Assembly: GCA_003556605.1 (NCBI GenBank)
Contig: PWQX01000051.1
Span: 1-35,132, forward strand
Length of the DNA: 35,132 nt
Direction: 5' to 3'
From: Spirochaetaceae bacterium
GTDB lineage: Bacteria; Spirochaetota; Spirochaetia; DSM-27196; SLAA01
Shown here: positions 16,412-24,369 of the stretch, in pieces
Layout of the letters: every line of letters begins with the position of its first letter
Position numbering within the stretch: the first letter of the stretch is position 1
Notes under the pieces: model-generated
The model's database searches: none
Told to the model about the DNA's origin: nothing
The model's input: the letters and a program-made list of their open reading frames with translations, nothing else
Translations under genes and position numbers: made by a program

Positions 16412-18775
16412 ATGCCGATCGAAAAGCCCGATATACCTCGTGAGGTTGACTGCAAGCGCCGCTCGGCGCAGTTGAACCAGCTGCTGCCGCATGCTTTCGA
16501 GTACGCCCGGCGGAAACGGCTCATCGATCGTTGGTTTCGCGCGTACGACGCTCTTGAGCCCGAGTGGGAGCGCTACCCCGAAGGGTGGGAAGACAGTGTA
16601 CGCGGTATGCTCGCAAACGCGGCGTTGTTCGGCTCGCGCGAGCGTGCGGCGGCGTTCTGCCGGGTGATGAAGAAAGAGCTTCCCGACGAATTAACGAGCA
16701 TGGCGCGCTGCTGGCGTGAACGCCCCTGGTGTTACATCGCGTTCACCGTCATCGCCGACTACGGGGACAATCTCCTGGAGATCGTACCGCTTGGTGATCC
16801 GCCGAGCTCCTGGTTGCCGGCCGGCTCCAATGGGTCACAACAGGCCGAGCGCGTCCGCGAACAATGGCAGTCGTTGCTGTTGTACTCGCCGAGCGTCGGT
16901 GATCACTACCGTCACGGCATCAAGCTGTTTCTCACGCAACTCTGGGACGATGGCCGCGCGTTTCAGACCTACGGCGTGGTGCTGCCCTTTCGCTCTCTGG
17001 AACCTGAGGATCTTTTGTTCTTCGCCGATGTTGCTCGTTTCGCAACACAGCACCCCGGGGGCCCGGAGTACCCGCGCTTGGCCGGCGTGGTCGGGCGGAC
17101 TACCAATCTCTCGGACGTCATCGCCGCTAATCCGCTCGCGTTCCTGCAACTCATACGGTTCAGCGACGCCCCGGGGGTTGCCGGCCGCGGTGTGCCGTTG
17201 TGGAGATGTGCAGCCTCGGCGGTGCTGAGCGAGCCGGCGGCGGCCATGGACGAAGCCGACTGGGCGCTCAGTCTGAAAGCGGCCGGTGAGCACCTGGCGC
17301 TTGCAATTTTCGACGATGACGCCGGCGCTTTGTATCCGGGTGAAGCCTCGCCGATGCACGACCCTGCGCTCTACCTGTCGTATTCCGATGATCGCTGCTA
17401 CCTCGCAGCGATGAGCGAAGAGGCTTACCGGCGCGGCCGCGACGCGGTTGCCGCGGTCTGCGTGTTTCCTGAGGAACCGGAAGTACGTGCGTCTATGGTG
17501 GCCTACGCCGCCGCGCACAAGATCCTCGACTGTGCGGACGAGTTGCGCCGACTTGAGGATCGGTTCTCCGCTCGCCGCGCCGAAGGCGAATTCGAGGGAG
17601 AATTCGACGAAGAAGCACTGGAAGACGAAGACGATCTCGATGACGCCAGCCTTCCCAGCGGCGATGAGCTGCAGGCGATCCTCAACCGTCTCAGTGAAAA
17701 CCATAACGAGGGTCGAACCGAGAGCGACGAAGAGATCGCTGCGGCTCTTGGGGTTGACCCGGCGAAGGTCACACCCTTGAGTGAGAAGCTGAGCGCGATG
17801 TTCGAGGAGCCTTTCGGCCCCGCAACGCCCGATACGCCCGGCGGCCCTGCAAGCGGCGCAGCCGATCGTTTTGGGCTTTCCCCAAAAGCGTATGTGGCCT
17901 TGACTCGCCGTAGCGTTCCCGACGTTCCCGGTGCGCTTGTGGTACGCAACGCTGCCGGAATCGCCGCGGCACTCCGGGCGCGCGGGCTGGACCCTGAACG
18001 CAGCGTTGCGGATGCGCCGGCGGTGAGCTTTGCGCGGTGGTTCATCAACAAAGCCGTCGCCGAGGGGTCGGTGGCGGCGACGCAGGCGGGTTATGTTGCG
18101 ACCAAAGTGGTTGCCGAGGCGTTTGAGCGGCACGTCATCCCGCCGCCGTTCGAATCAGCGGCCGGTTGGGATCGCTACCGGCCGAAAAAAGAGGGTGACT
18201 GGCCTGAGTTCCAGCTATACCGTAAGCTGCTCGAGGCAGCCGGGCTCGTCGACTACAACGGCAAGCGCTTTGTCGCGGCAGATACACCGGCGCGGGCGAG
18301 CGCCGGCCGGTTGTCTGTGGCCGAGCTCGCCGCCGGGCCGCTTATTCTGTACCACCACCTGCTTGAGGAGATGTTTCTCAGGTTCGAGTGGGATTACCAC
18401 CCGTGGCTGCCGGCGGTGCCGCATCTGCGGGAATCCGCCGGGTTTTTGTTCTACGCCGCGGGCGTGTTGCAGCGGGAGACTGCGGATTGGATTCCCGCGT
18501 CGCGGCTAACCGAGCGCTTTATCGCCGCCGTCCCACCGCTTGCAGCCGCAGTAGCCCGGGAGCGCGAGCAACTGCGGCAGCGCGGAGCGCGTTACGACGA
18601 TTCAGCGCGTGATGCGTTCGGCCTGCCCGAGCTCATTGGGGGAGCCGTCTCGGCACATTTCATCGGTGATTTCGCCGAGAGCTTTGGGCTCCTTGAGACC
18701 CAATATAGTCCCGATAGCGGCCGGCGCTTTCGAACTACCAGGCTGTATGCGGCCGTGTTCGGCGAAACACATTAA
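16412..18775 (+). CDS. Hypothetical protein with acidic linker and possible winged-helix segment
   Basis: This is a 787-residue protein that I do not recognise. It has no signal peptide or membrane helix, so it is probably cytosolic. The N-terminal part (about 1-385) is helical and Trp-rich. An acidic, disordered stretch rich in Glu and Asp (about 390-416) separates it from the C-terminal half. Around residues 593-612, WPEFQLYRKLLEAAGLVDYN followed by GKRFVA resembles the winged-helix-like module seen near the end of some SEC-C or pRiA4b-ORF3-type hypothetical proteins; this is a weak resemblance only. ATG 16412 is preferred, with GGAGG 11 bases upstream; an in-frame TTG at 16391 would add seven residues. 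Only seven bases separate it from the following GlpA-like gene, so they are likely cotranscribed. Confidence 0.75.
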   Translation: MPIEKPDIPREVDCKRRSAQLNQLLPHAFEYARRKRLIDRWFRAYDALEPEWERYPEGWEDSVRGMLANAALFGSRERAAAFCRVMKKELPDELTSMARCWRERPWCYIAFTVIADYGDNLLEIVPLGDPPSSWLPAGSNGSQQAERVREQWQSLLLYSPSVGDHYRHGIKLFLTQLWDDGRAFQTYGVVLPFRSLEPEDLLFFADVARFATQHPGGPEYPRLAGVVGRTTNLSDVIAANPLAFLQLIRFSDAPGVAGRGVPLWRCAASAVLSEPAAAMDEADWALSLKAAGEHLALAIFDDDAGALYPGEASPMHDPALYLSYSDDRCYLAAMSEEAYRRGRDAVAAVCVFPEEPEVRASMVAYAAAHKILDCADELRRLEDRFSARRAEGEFEGEFDEEALEDEDDLDDASLPSGDELQAILNRLSENHNEGRTESDEEIAAALGVDPAKVTPLSEKLSAMFEEPFGPATPDTPGGPASGAADRFGLSPKAYVALTRRSVPDVPGALVVRNAAGIAAALRARGLDPERSVADAPAVSFARWFINKAVAEGSVAATQAGYVATKVVAEAFERHVIPPPFESAAGWDRYRPKKEGDWPEFQLYRKLLEAAGLVDYNGKRFVAADTPARASAGRLSVAELAAGPLILYHHLLEEMFLRFEWDYHPWLPAVPHLRESAGFLFYAAGVLQRETADWIPASRLTERFIAAVPPLAAAVAREREQLRQRGARYDDSARDAFGLPELIGGAVSAHFIGDFAESFGLLETQYSPDSGRRFRTTRLYAAVFGETH

Positions 18776-18782
18776 CCGCCTC

Positions 18783-20273
18783 ATGAGTGCTGCCGGAAAT
18801 AAGGCCGGAGACCCCGCTTATAGCATCGCCATCGTCGGCGGCGGTATCGTCGGCGCGGCACTCCTGCATGAGCTCTCGAGATACCGCGTTCGAACGGTGC
18901 TTCTGGACAAGCATCACGACGTCGCCGAGGGGATCACCAAGGCGAATAGCGGGGTGCTGCACGCCGGGTTTATGGTGCCCCGCGGGTCGCTCAAGGCGCG
19001 CTTAAACGTAGAGGGGATCCGGCAGTACAAGGCACTCGCGCGCGACCTCGGCGTCCCGGTGCAAAGCTGCAGGAAACTGGTGATTGCGAAGGATGACACG
19101 GAACTGCCGTATCTCAGACGACTTCTCGATCAGGGAACCGAGAACCGGGTGCCGGGACTATCGCTCATAAACCATAGGCAGATCAGGGCTCTTCAGCCGG
19201 CGGTCACCGGGAAGTACGCGTTATTGTCGGAGGAGACGGCCGTCACCCTGCCATACCAAATGGCGATTGCGATGGCGGAGAATGCGGTGCTCAACGGCGC
19301 CGAGGTCATGTTGAATGCCGAGCTAACGGCTATCGGCCGCGGTGCCTCCGGCGCTTATCTGCTGCATACCGCCGACGGTCGCCGAGTGTCGGCTAAACTC
19401 GTTATCAATGCGGCCGGGGTAAAGGCGGATGAGGTCATGGGCTTACTCGAGACGCCTGCAGAAACAGTTTACCCGTGGCGGGGTGAGTACCAGCTGTTGG
19501 AAGAGGCTTCCACCGAGGTGGTCACTATGGCGGTCTATCCGGTGCCTCCGCAGTCCGGTGGCGGGCTGGGCGTACACGTCACGCCAACGGTAAACGGGGG
19601 TATCCTGCTGGGACCTTCGGCCGAGTCCATTGCCGATCCCGAAGATACCGCCAACACCGCAGAGGTCCTTGAGGCTTTGCGCCGTGAAGCGTTCGAACTG
19701 GTACCGGCGCTCGCGCCTTTTCAGACCATTAAGACCTACAGCGGTGTCCGTCCTAAGCTCTTTGGATCCGGGAGTCCGGTCCGCTTCAAGGACTTCTATA
19801 TCCGGGAGTCTGGGTCGCGTCCCGGCGTTGTCAACCTGCTGGGGATTGAATCACCGGGATTGACGGCGGCTCCCGCCATCGCCCGTCACGTAATCGAGGA
19901 GTTTATTGCGCCACAGTGCGAGCTCTTGCCGAACAAAACATGGCAGGTGCGGCGTGACCCGATACCTCGTTTGCGGCACCTGCCTCAGGAACAGCAACGG
20001 CGGCTATGGGCGCAGGATCCCGCCTACGGGGATATCCTATGCCATTGCGAGCAGGTTTCGCGGGCCGAGGTCGTGCAGGCCGTCAATAACCCGCTCGGCG
20101 CGGTGTCTATTCACGCGATTCGCAAGCGAACCCATGCCACGCTCGGACGGTGTCAGTCTTCGTTTTGTTTGGGACCACTTTCGCGCGAGATCTTGCGCCA
20201 GGGGTACGATATTGGTGCGGTAGCGAGAGGGCTGCCCGTGCATCCCATCTTTGAGGGTATGGAGACCGAATAG
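18783..20273 (+). CDS. GlpA-like FAD-dependent oxidoreductase with BFD-type [2Fe-2S] domain
   Basis: This is a 496-residue DAO-family flavoprotein, probably acting on glycerol 3-phosphate or another 2-hydroxy acid. The N-terminal FAD Rossmann motif is GGGIVG (19-24). A DAO core follows with GITKANSGVLHAGF, a segment shared with GlpA and LhgO-type dehydrogenases. The C-terminal BFD-like domain carries Cys420, Cys422, Cys457 and Cys462 (C-x-C-x34-C-x4-C), expected to hold a [2Fe-2S] cluster. ATG 18783 is used; an in-frame upstream ATG at 18609 would run 167 bases into the preceding gene. The next gene encodes the GlpB-like partner one base after the stop. The pair resembles the GlpA/GlpB/DUF1667 clusters of anaerobes. 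The exact substrate cannot be read from sequence. Confidence 0.88.
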   Translation: MSAAGNKAGDPAYSIAIVGGGIVGAALLHELSRYRVRTVLLDKHHDVAEGITKANSGVLHAGFMVPRGSLKARLNVEGIRQYKALARDLGVPVQSCRKLVIAKDDTELPYLRRLLDQGTENRVPGLSLINHRQIRALQPAVTGKYALLSEETAVTLPYQMAIAMAENAVLNGAEVMLNAELTAIGRGASGAYLLHTADGRRVSAKLVINAAGVKADEVMGLLETPAETVYPWRGEYQLLEEASTEVVTMAVYPVPPQSGGGLGVHVTPTVNGGILLGPSAESIADPEDTANTAEVLEALRREAFELVPALAPFQTIKTYSGVRPKLFGSGSPVRFKDFYIRESGSRPGVVNLLGIESPGLTAAPAIARHVIEEFIAPQCELLPNKTWQVRRDPIPRLRHLPQEQQRRLWAQDPAYGDILCHCEQVSRAEVVQAVNNPLGAVSIHAIRKRTHATLGRCQSSFCLGPLSREILRQGYDIGAVARGLPVHPIFEGMETE

Positions 20274-20274
20274 C

Positions 20275-21612
20275 GTGTCGCCCAATCATCATCATCAGCG
20301 TCAGCTCGAGCTGCTCATAGTTGGTGCCGGTGCCGCCGGACTTGCCGCGGCTATCCGTGCCTGGGATCACGGCATCCGCAGTCTGCTCGTTGTAGACCGC
20401 GATCCGTATCCCGGCGGAATTCTGCGCCAGTGTATCCATACCGGGTTTGGTCTGGAGTATTACAAAGAAGACCTTACCGGGCCGGAGTACCTGGCTCGGC
20501 TGAGAGCGGAGGCTGACAAACGGCGTATCGAGGTGATGCTGGAAACCACCGTTACTGGTCTACAGGAAGGTCCCCGGGCTACACTTATTTCGCACCGGCA
20601 CGGCGTTGTCCGTGTCGACGCCCAAGCGGTTGTGCTTGCCACCGGTTCGTACGAGCGTACCCGTGAGAATCTGCGGATCGCCGGCTCGCGGCCCGCAGGC
20701 GTCTTCACCGCGGGGCAGGCACAGCAGTTGATCAACCTGTTCGGCTATCGTATCGGCAAGCGCGTCGTGGTGCAGGGAACCGGCGACATCGGTCTGATCA
20801 TGACGCGCCGACTGCAGCTCGAGGGCTACGAAGTCCTCGCTGTCTTCGAACGCCTCCGGTTTGTCGTTGGACTGCTTCGCAACAAAGTGCAGTGTCTTGA
20901 TGACTTCGAGATTGAGCCCCAATTCGAACACCAGATCGTGGAGATCCACGGCGCCTCGCGCGTAGCGGGAGTGACCGTTGCTCAGATCAAAGGCTGCGAA
21001 GACGAGGCGCGGCCGGTTGCCGGAACCGAGCGGCTCGTCGCGTGCGACACGGTCGTGCTTTCTGCCGGACTTCTGCCAAACCGGGAGCTTCTGGGGCTCG
21101 CGCAAGATGAGCCGATAGACGCTAACCTGCACAGCAGTCTCGACGGAGTTTTTGTCGCCGGTAACGCCCTAGAGATCCACGACCTCGCCGACGGAGCGTC
21201 CGCGCAGGGGGAGTACGCTGCCGACCGTGCGGTTGACCGTGTAAGAGGAATACCGCTACAGCGTACCGTTGAATCGCACCGGCCCGGGCAATTCCGGTCG
21301 CGCTGGTCGGTCCCTGCTCGGGACGTCGTGACCACGGGAGTGGTGTGTATCGTCTGTCCCCGGGGATGTATACTTACGGATGAAGATATCCGCTGCCGCC
21401 GCGGAGCGGAGTTTTTGCAGCAGGAACGACGCGATAAGCATCGGGTAACGACAACGACGACCTGGATTCATATGAACGGCACGCGAGTGCGTGTGGCGGC
21501 GCGATCGAAGCTGCCCCAGCCGTTTGCCGTTCAGAAACAGATCGTGCGCCAAATCAAGCACGGCGGCCGTGCTGCACAGCAGTTCGAGTTCACGGATGTC
21601 GGTGAGCGCTAA
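20275..21612 (+). CDS. GlpB-like FAD/NAD(P) oxidoreductase fused to a DUF1667 domain
   Basis: This is a 445-residue protein. Residues 1-~340 are a pyridine-nucleotide-disulfide-type flavoprotein. It has the FAD motif GAGAAG near the N-terminus, the GGILRQCIHTGFG segment typical of the GlpA/GlpB partner family, a second Rossmann fold (VVVQGTGDIGLI) and the terminal FAD motif SLDGVFVAGNAL. Residues ~350-445 match DUF1667, with Cys358, Cys361, Cys365 and Cys374 (CIVCPRGC then CRRG), a probable metal or Fe-S site. In most genomes DUF1667 is a separate small gene beside this pair, so here it is fused. GTG 20275 is preferred, with GGAG at 20261-20264; TTG 20251 is the alternative. The gene likely moves electrons between its GlpA-like partner and NAD or a quinone (inference). 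Confidence 0.85.
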   Translation: MSPNHHHQRQLELLIVGAGAAGLAAAIRAWDHGIRSLLVVDRDPYPGGILRQCIHTGFGLEYYKEDLTGPEYLARLRAEADKRRIEVMLETTVTGLQEGPRATLISHRHGVVRVDAQAVVLATGSYERTRENLRIAGSRPAGVFTAGQAQQLINLFGYRIGKRVVVQGTGDIGLIMTRRLQLEGYEVLAVFERLRFVVGLLRNKVQCLDDFEIEPQFEHQIVEIHGASRVAGVTVAQIKGCEDEARPVAGTERLVACDTVVLSAGLLPNRELLGLAQDEPIDANLHSSLDGVFVAGNALEIHDLADGASAQGEYAADRAVDRVRGIPLQRTVESHRPGQFRSRWSVPARDVVTTGVVCIVCPRGCILTDEDIRCRRGAEFLQQERRDKHRVTTTTTWIHMNGTRVRVAARSKLPQPFAVQKQIVRQIKHGGRAAQQFEFTDVGER

Positions 21613-21698
21613 GCTCTTTCTGATGGCCGGGAGGATCCGGCAGCGCAAACTATGACGGCGTTTATGCCGTCCGGCCCGATGGGTTTGTTAACACAAGA

Positions 21699-21719
21699 CC
21701 GCAGTCCTGCAGACTGCGG
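21699..21719 (+). other. Perfect hairpin between the oxidoreductase operon and rplU
   Basis: CCGCAGTC (21699-21706) and GACTGCGG (21712-21719) form an eight-base-pair stem around a five-base loop. It lies downstream of the oxidoreductase stop and upstream of the rplU promoter. No T-run follows, so it is at best a Rho-assisted or 3'-end-stabilising element. Confidence 0.45.
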
Positions 21720-21751
21720 CCGCCCGCGGGCGCTGCTCAGCCGCAGCCGGC

Positions 21752-21780
21752 TTGACCCTCGCCGCTGCATGTGCTATATA
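21752..21780 (+). promoter_or_regulatory. Promoter of the rplU operon
   Basis: TTGACC (21752-21757) and TATATA (21775-21780) are 17 bases apart. The predicted start is near 21787, giving a leader of about 39 bases with AAGGA (21813-21817) before the rplU ATG. An overlapping TATAGT at 21777 is an alternative -10. Confidence 0.75.
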
Positions 21781-21825
21781 GTCTTGCCTATACGCCGGAG
21801 CGAGAAAACAAGAAGGACAATTCTG

Positions 21826-22137
21826 ATGTACGCAGTGGTAGAGATTCAAGGCAAACAGTACAAGGCCGAGGAGGGTGCTCTTCTCAAGGTCGATAAACTC
21901 AGCGGTGAAAAGGGTGATGTCGTACAGTTCGACACGGTCTTGATGCTGAAAGACGGCGACAACTCGCGCATCGGGCAGCCTTACCTCAAGGATGCCGCGG
22001 TAAAAGGTGTTGTTGAGGAACACGGCCGCGATAAGAAGATTACGGTGCTGAAATTCAAGCGCCGTAAGAATTATTCGCGCAAGTATGGGCACCGACAGTC
22101 CTACTCTATGCTGCGGGTAAGGGAGATCACGAGGTAA
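21826..22137 (+). CDS. rplU: 50S ribosomal protein L21
   Basis: This is a 103-residue protein, the normal length for bL21, a 23S rRNA-binding protein of the large subunit. It starts MYAVVEIQGKQYK and contains KKITVLKFKRRKNYSRKYGH, a strongly conserved basic family signature. ATG 21826 has AAGGA eight bases upstream; upstream in-frame codons belong to the promoter region. It opens an operon with prp and rpmA, the usual L21-Prp-L27 order seen in Firmicutes and spirochaetes. Confidence 0.97.
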   Translation: MYAVVEIQGKQYKAEEGALLKVDKLSGEKGDVVQFDTVLMLKDGDNSRIGQPYLKDAAVKGVVEEHGRDKKITVLKFKRRKNYSRKYGHRQSYSMLRVREITR

Positions 22138-22161
22138 CGGCGGTATGCGGGTGCGAGCGGC

Positions 22162-22506
22162 ATGATCGAGGTTCGCGTTGAGCGTGCGGTAAACGGCGTG
22201 CTGGCGAGGCTCAGCTCAGCTGGGCACGCACGAGCCGACCACAGTGCTGCCTGCGTGGGGGTAAGCACGTTGCTGAAGGCTTCGGCACAGGCGCTTGCCG
22301 ACCGGCCGGAGCTCACAATGACCGGTACGGCACCGCACCCGGGAATGATGCAGATTGAGCTTATAGCTCCACAGGACACCGGCGCCGAGTACGCGCTCGG
22401 CGTTACCGAGGTGCTTATACAAGGGTTGCGTGAGCTTGCCGAGGGGTTTCCCGAAGAGGTGCAGCTTTCAATCGGCAGGACCGATACGGCAACCGCCGGC
22501 CGATGA
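22162..22506 (+). CDS. prp: Ribosomal-processing cysteine protease Prp (YsxB family)
   Basis: This is a 114-residue protein. Family members in Firmicutes cleave an N-terminal extension from ribosomal protein L27 before assembly. The catalytic pair is visible: His22 in SAGHA and Cys31 in SAACVGVSTLL. Length is normal. It sits between rplU and rpmA as expected, although the neighbouring L27 has no extension to remove. The ribosome binding site is weak, and translation is probably coupled to rplU, whose stop is 24 bases upstream. Confidence 0.9.
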   Translation: MIEVRVERAVNGVLARLSSAGHARADHSAACVGVSTLLKASAQALADRPELTMTGTAPHPGMMQIELIAPQDTGAEYALGVTEVLIQGLRELAEGFPEEVQLSIGRTDTATAGR

Positions 22507-22543
22507 GGGCAATCGGCTGTAGAATATCAGAGGAGAATATGAG

Positions 22544-22795
22544 ATGGCACATAAGAAGGGCGGCGGCAGCTCAAAGAACGGGCGGGATTCCGAATCCAAG
22601 CGACTCGGCGTAAAGCGCTACGGCGGTGAGATCGTGCAGGCCGGTACCATCATCGTACGGCAGCGCGGCACGAAGTTTCACCCCGGGCGCTTTGTGGGCA
22701 TCGGCAAGGACGACACCCTGTTCGCGAAAGCCGACGGCAGCATTACGTTTCACGAGCGCAAGGGACGCAAGCTCGTGTCTATCGAACCGGTTTAG
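22544..22795 (+). CDS. rpmA: 50S ribosomal protein L27
   Basis: This is an 83-residue bL27, whose N-terminal tail reaches the peptidyl transferase centre. The start [16 protein letters not shown] is the short, non-extended form. GAGGAG (22530-22535) is eight bases before ATG 22544, and an in-frame TAG at 22520 rules out a longer start. C-terminal [17 protein letters not shown] is typical. The obgE start codon abuts the stop. Confidence 0.97.
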   Translation: MAHKKGGGSSKNGRDSESKRLGVKRYGGEIVQAGTIIVRQRGTKFHPGRFVGIGKDDTLFAKADGSITFHERKGRKLVSIEPV

Positions 22796-23803
22796 GTGAA
22801 TCGCTTCGTCGACGAGGTCGTGCTTCAGCTCAGCGCCGGTCACGGGGGTGCGGGTTCGGTATCGTTTCTGCGAGCGAAGTACAAGCCGAAAGGCGGCCCG
22901 GACGGTGGTGACGGCGGTCGCGGCGGCGACGGGATTTTGGTCTGTAAATCCAACTTGAAGACGCTTTCTCACCTGGCGATACGCGACCGCGTGGCAGCGC
23001 GTGACGGCGAGCCGGGGGCGGGGGCCAACAGAAACGGGCGCGCGGGGCAAAATGCACGTATTGATGTGCCGCCGGGTACTATCGTGAGCGACCACCAAAG
23101 CGGTGAGCGGCGCGGCGAGCTGTTAGAAGAAGGCGAAGAAAAGGTGTTGCTGCGCGGTGGCCGCGGTGGGCGCGGGAACGCGTATTTCAAGACCGCGCAC
23201 AATCGGGCTCCGCGTTTCGCGCAGCCGGGCGAACCCGGTGAGCAGCTTACAGCGCGTTTTGAGCTGCAGCTCATCGCGGACATCGGGTTGCTGGGGCGTC
23301 CGAATGCCGGGAAGTCCAGCCTCTTGCGCGCGCTGACCGCGGCGCGGCCGCGCGTCGCGAGCTACCGGTTCACCACGCGCACACCATACCTCGGCGTCTT
23401 CCGCCGGCATGACCGTGATGTGGTGCTGGCTGACGTTCCTGGAATCATTGAAGGTGCGGCACAGGGCGCCGGGCTCGGCACTACGTTTCTCAGACATCTC
23501 GCGCGAACTGCCGCGATTGCCTACGTTGTTGAGCTCGGAAGCGATAGTGCCGTAGAAAGTTACCGGCTGCTGGAACGAGAGCTCGCGACGTACTCGCCCG
23601 AGCTGGTAGCCAAGCCGCGGCTGGTGATCGCGAACAAGCTGGATCTCGATCCCGAGCACATGGAGCTCAGCGAGTTTAGACGCGTGGTCGAGAATAGCTT
23701 GTCGAACACTCGAGTTGTCGCGGTATCAACTCTCACCCGGTCCGGGCTCGAGGATCTTCGCACAATGTTGCTGCAGACGCTGGATGAGGGACTTGAGCGG
23801 TGA
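22796..23803 (+). CDS. obgE: Obg-family GTPase
   Basis: This is a 335-residue GTPase acting in large-subunit ribosome assembly and stress control. The Gly-rich Obg fold fills about residues 1-158 (GPDGGDGGRGGDG and GGRGGRGN). The G domain has G1 GRPNAGKSS, G3 DVPG, and G4 NKLD; the G5 position reads STLTRSG in place of the more usual SA-x-x-x-x-G. It lacks the C-terminal OCT domain of some homologues, which is common. The GTG start lies directly after the rpmA stop with no separate Shine-Dalgarno sequence, so translation is coupled. The stop overlaps the nadD start by four bases. Confidence 0.96.
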   Translation: MNRFVDEVVLQLSAGHGGAGSVSFLRAKYKPKGGPDGGDGGRGGDGILVCKSNLKTLSHLAIRDRVAARDGEPGAGANRNGRAGQNARIDVPPGTIVSDHQSGERRGELLEEGEEKVLLRGGRGGRGNAYFKTAHNRAPRFAQPGEPGEQLTARFELQLIADIGLLGRPNAGKSSLLRALTAARPRVASYRFTTRTPYLGVFRRHDRDVVLADVPGIIEGAAQGAGLGTTFLRHLARTAAIAYVVELGSDSAVESYRLLERELATYSPELVAKPRLVIANKLDLDPEHMELSEFRRVVENSLSNTRVVAVSTLTRSGLEDLRTMLLQTLDEGLER

Positions 23804-24369
23804 GCTACGCGATCTTCGGCGGTAGTTTTGATCCGGTCCATCTAGGTCATTTGTTTATTGCTGATGAGGTGTTGCACGCCTTTGGATACGACCGGGTGAT
23901 CTTTGTTCCGGCCTATCGGTCGCCGCACAAGGACGACCGCCCGTCGGCCGGTGAGGAAGACCGCTTGGTTATGCTGCAAGCGGCGATCGCCGACCGTCCC
24001 GAGTTCACGATTGACGAGTTTGAGCTCGAGCAGCGCGGCGTCTCGTATACGATTGGCACCGTGCAGTACCTGCTGGATCGTTACCCCGATGAGCCTAATC
24101 CCGGCTTAATCATCGGCGATGATCTCACGCACAACTTTTCGCAGTGGCGCGAAGTCAAGAAATTGCAGCAACTCGTCGATATCTTAGTTGCGTACCGCGA
24201 AGGTGCAATAGACACCGGGCAAGTAGGGCGTTACAAGCGTATTGACAACGCGCCGTTGCCGGTGTCATCATCTGAAGTTAGGGCACGAATTCGAAGCGGA
24301 CGGAACTTCCGCTACTTGGTTCCGGATGCGGTGCACGCAATGATCACCGCACAGTCGCTGTACCGTTGA
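23800..24369 (+). CDS. nadD: Nicotinate-nucleotide adenylyltransferase
   Basis: This is a 189-residue enzyme that adenylylates nicotinate mononucleotide, the penultimate step of NAD synthesis. The nucleotidyltransferase signature GGSFDPVHLGHL (7-18) is present, as are SPHK (41-44) and the C-terminal VSSSEVRARI (ISSTxxR-type) motif. It starts with GTG in a GTGA overlap with the obgE stop. The TGA stop likewise overlaps a TTG that may start the next gene. Confidence 0.95.
   Translation: MSYAIFGGSFDPVHLGHLFIADEVLHAFGYDRVIFVPAYRSPHKDDRPSAGEEDRLVMLQAAIADRPEFTIDEFELEQRGVSYTIGTVQYLLDRYPDEPNPGLIIGDDLTHNFSQWREVKKLQQLVDILVAYREGAIDTGQVGRYKRIDNAPLPVSSSEVRARIRSGRNFRYLVPDAVHAMITAQSLYR

Noticed and set aside
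21699-21719. Hairpin before rplU as an L21 autoregulatory leader
   Set aside because: It lies upstream of the predicted rplU promoter, so it would not be part of that mRNA unless read through from the previous operon.
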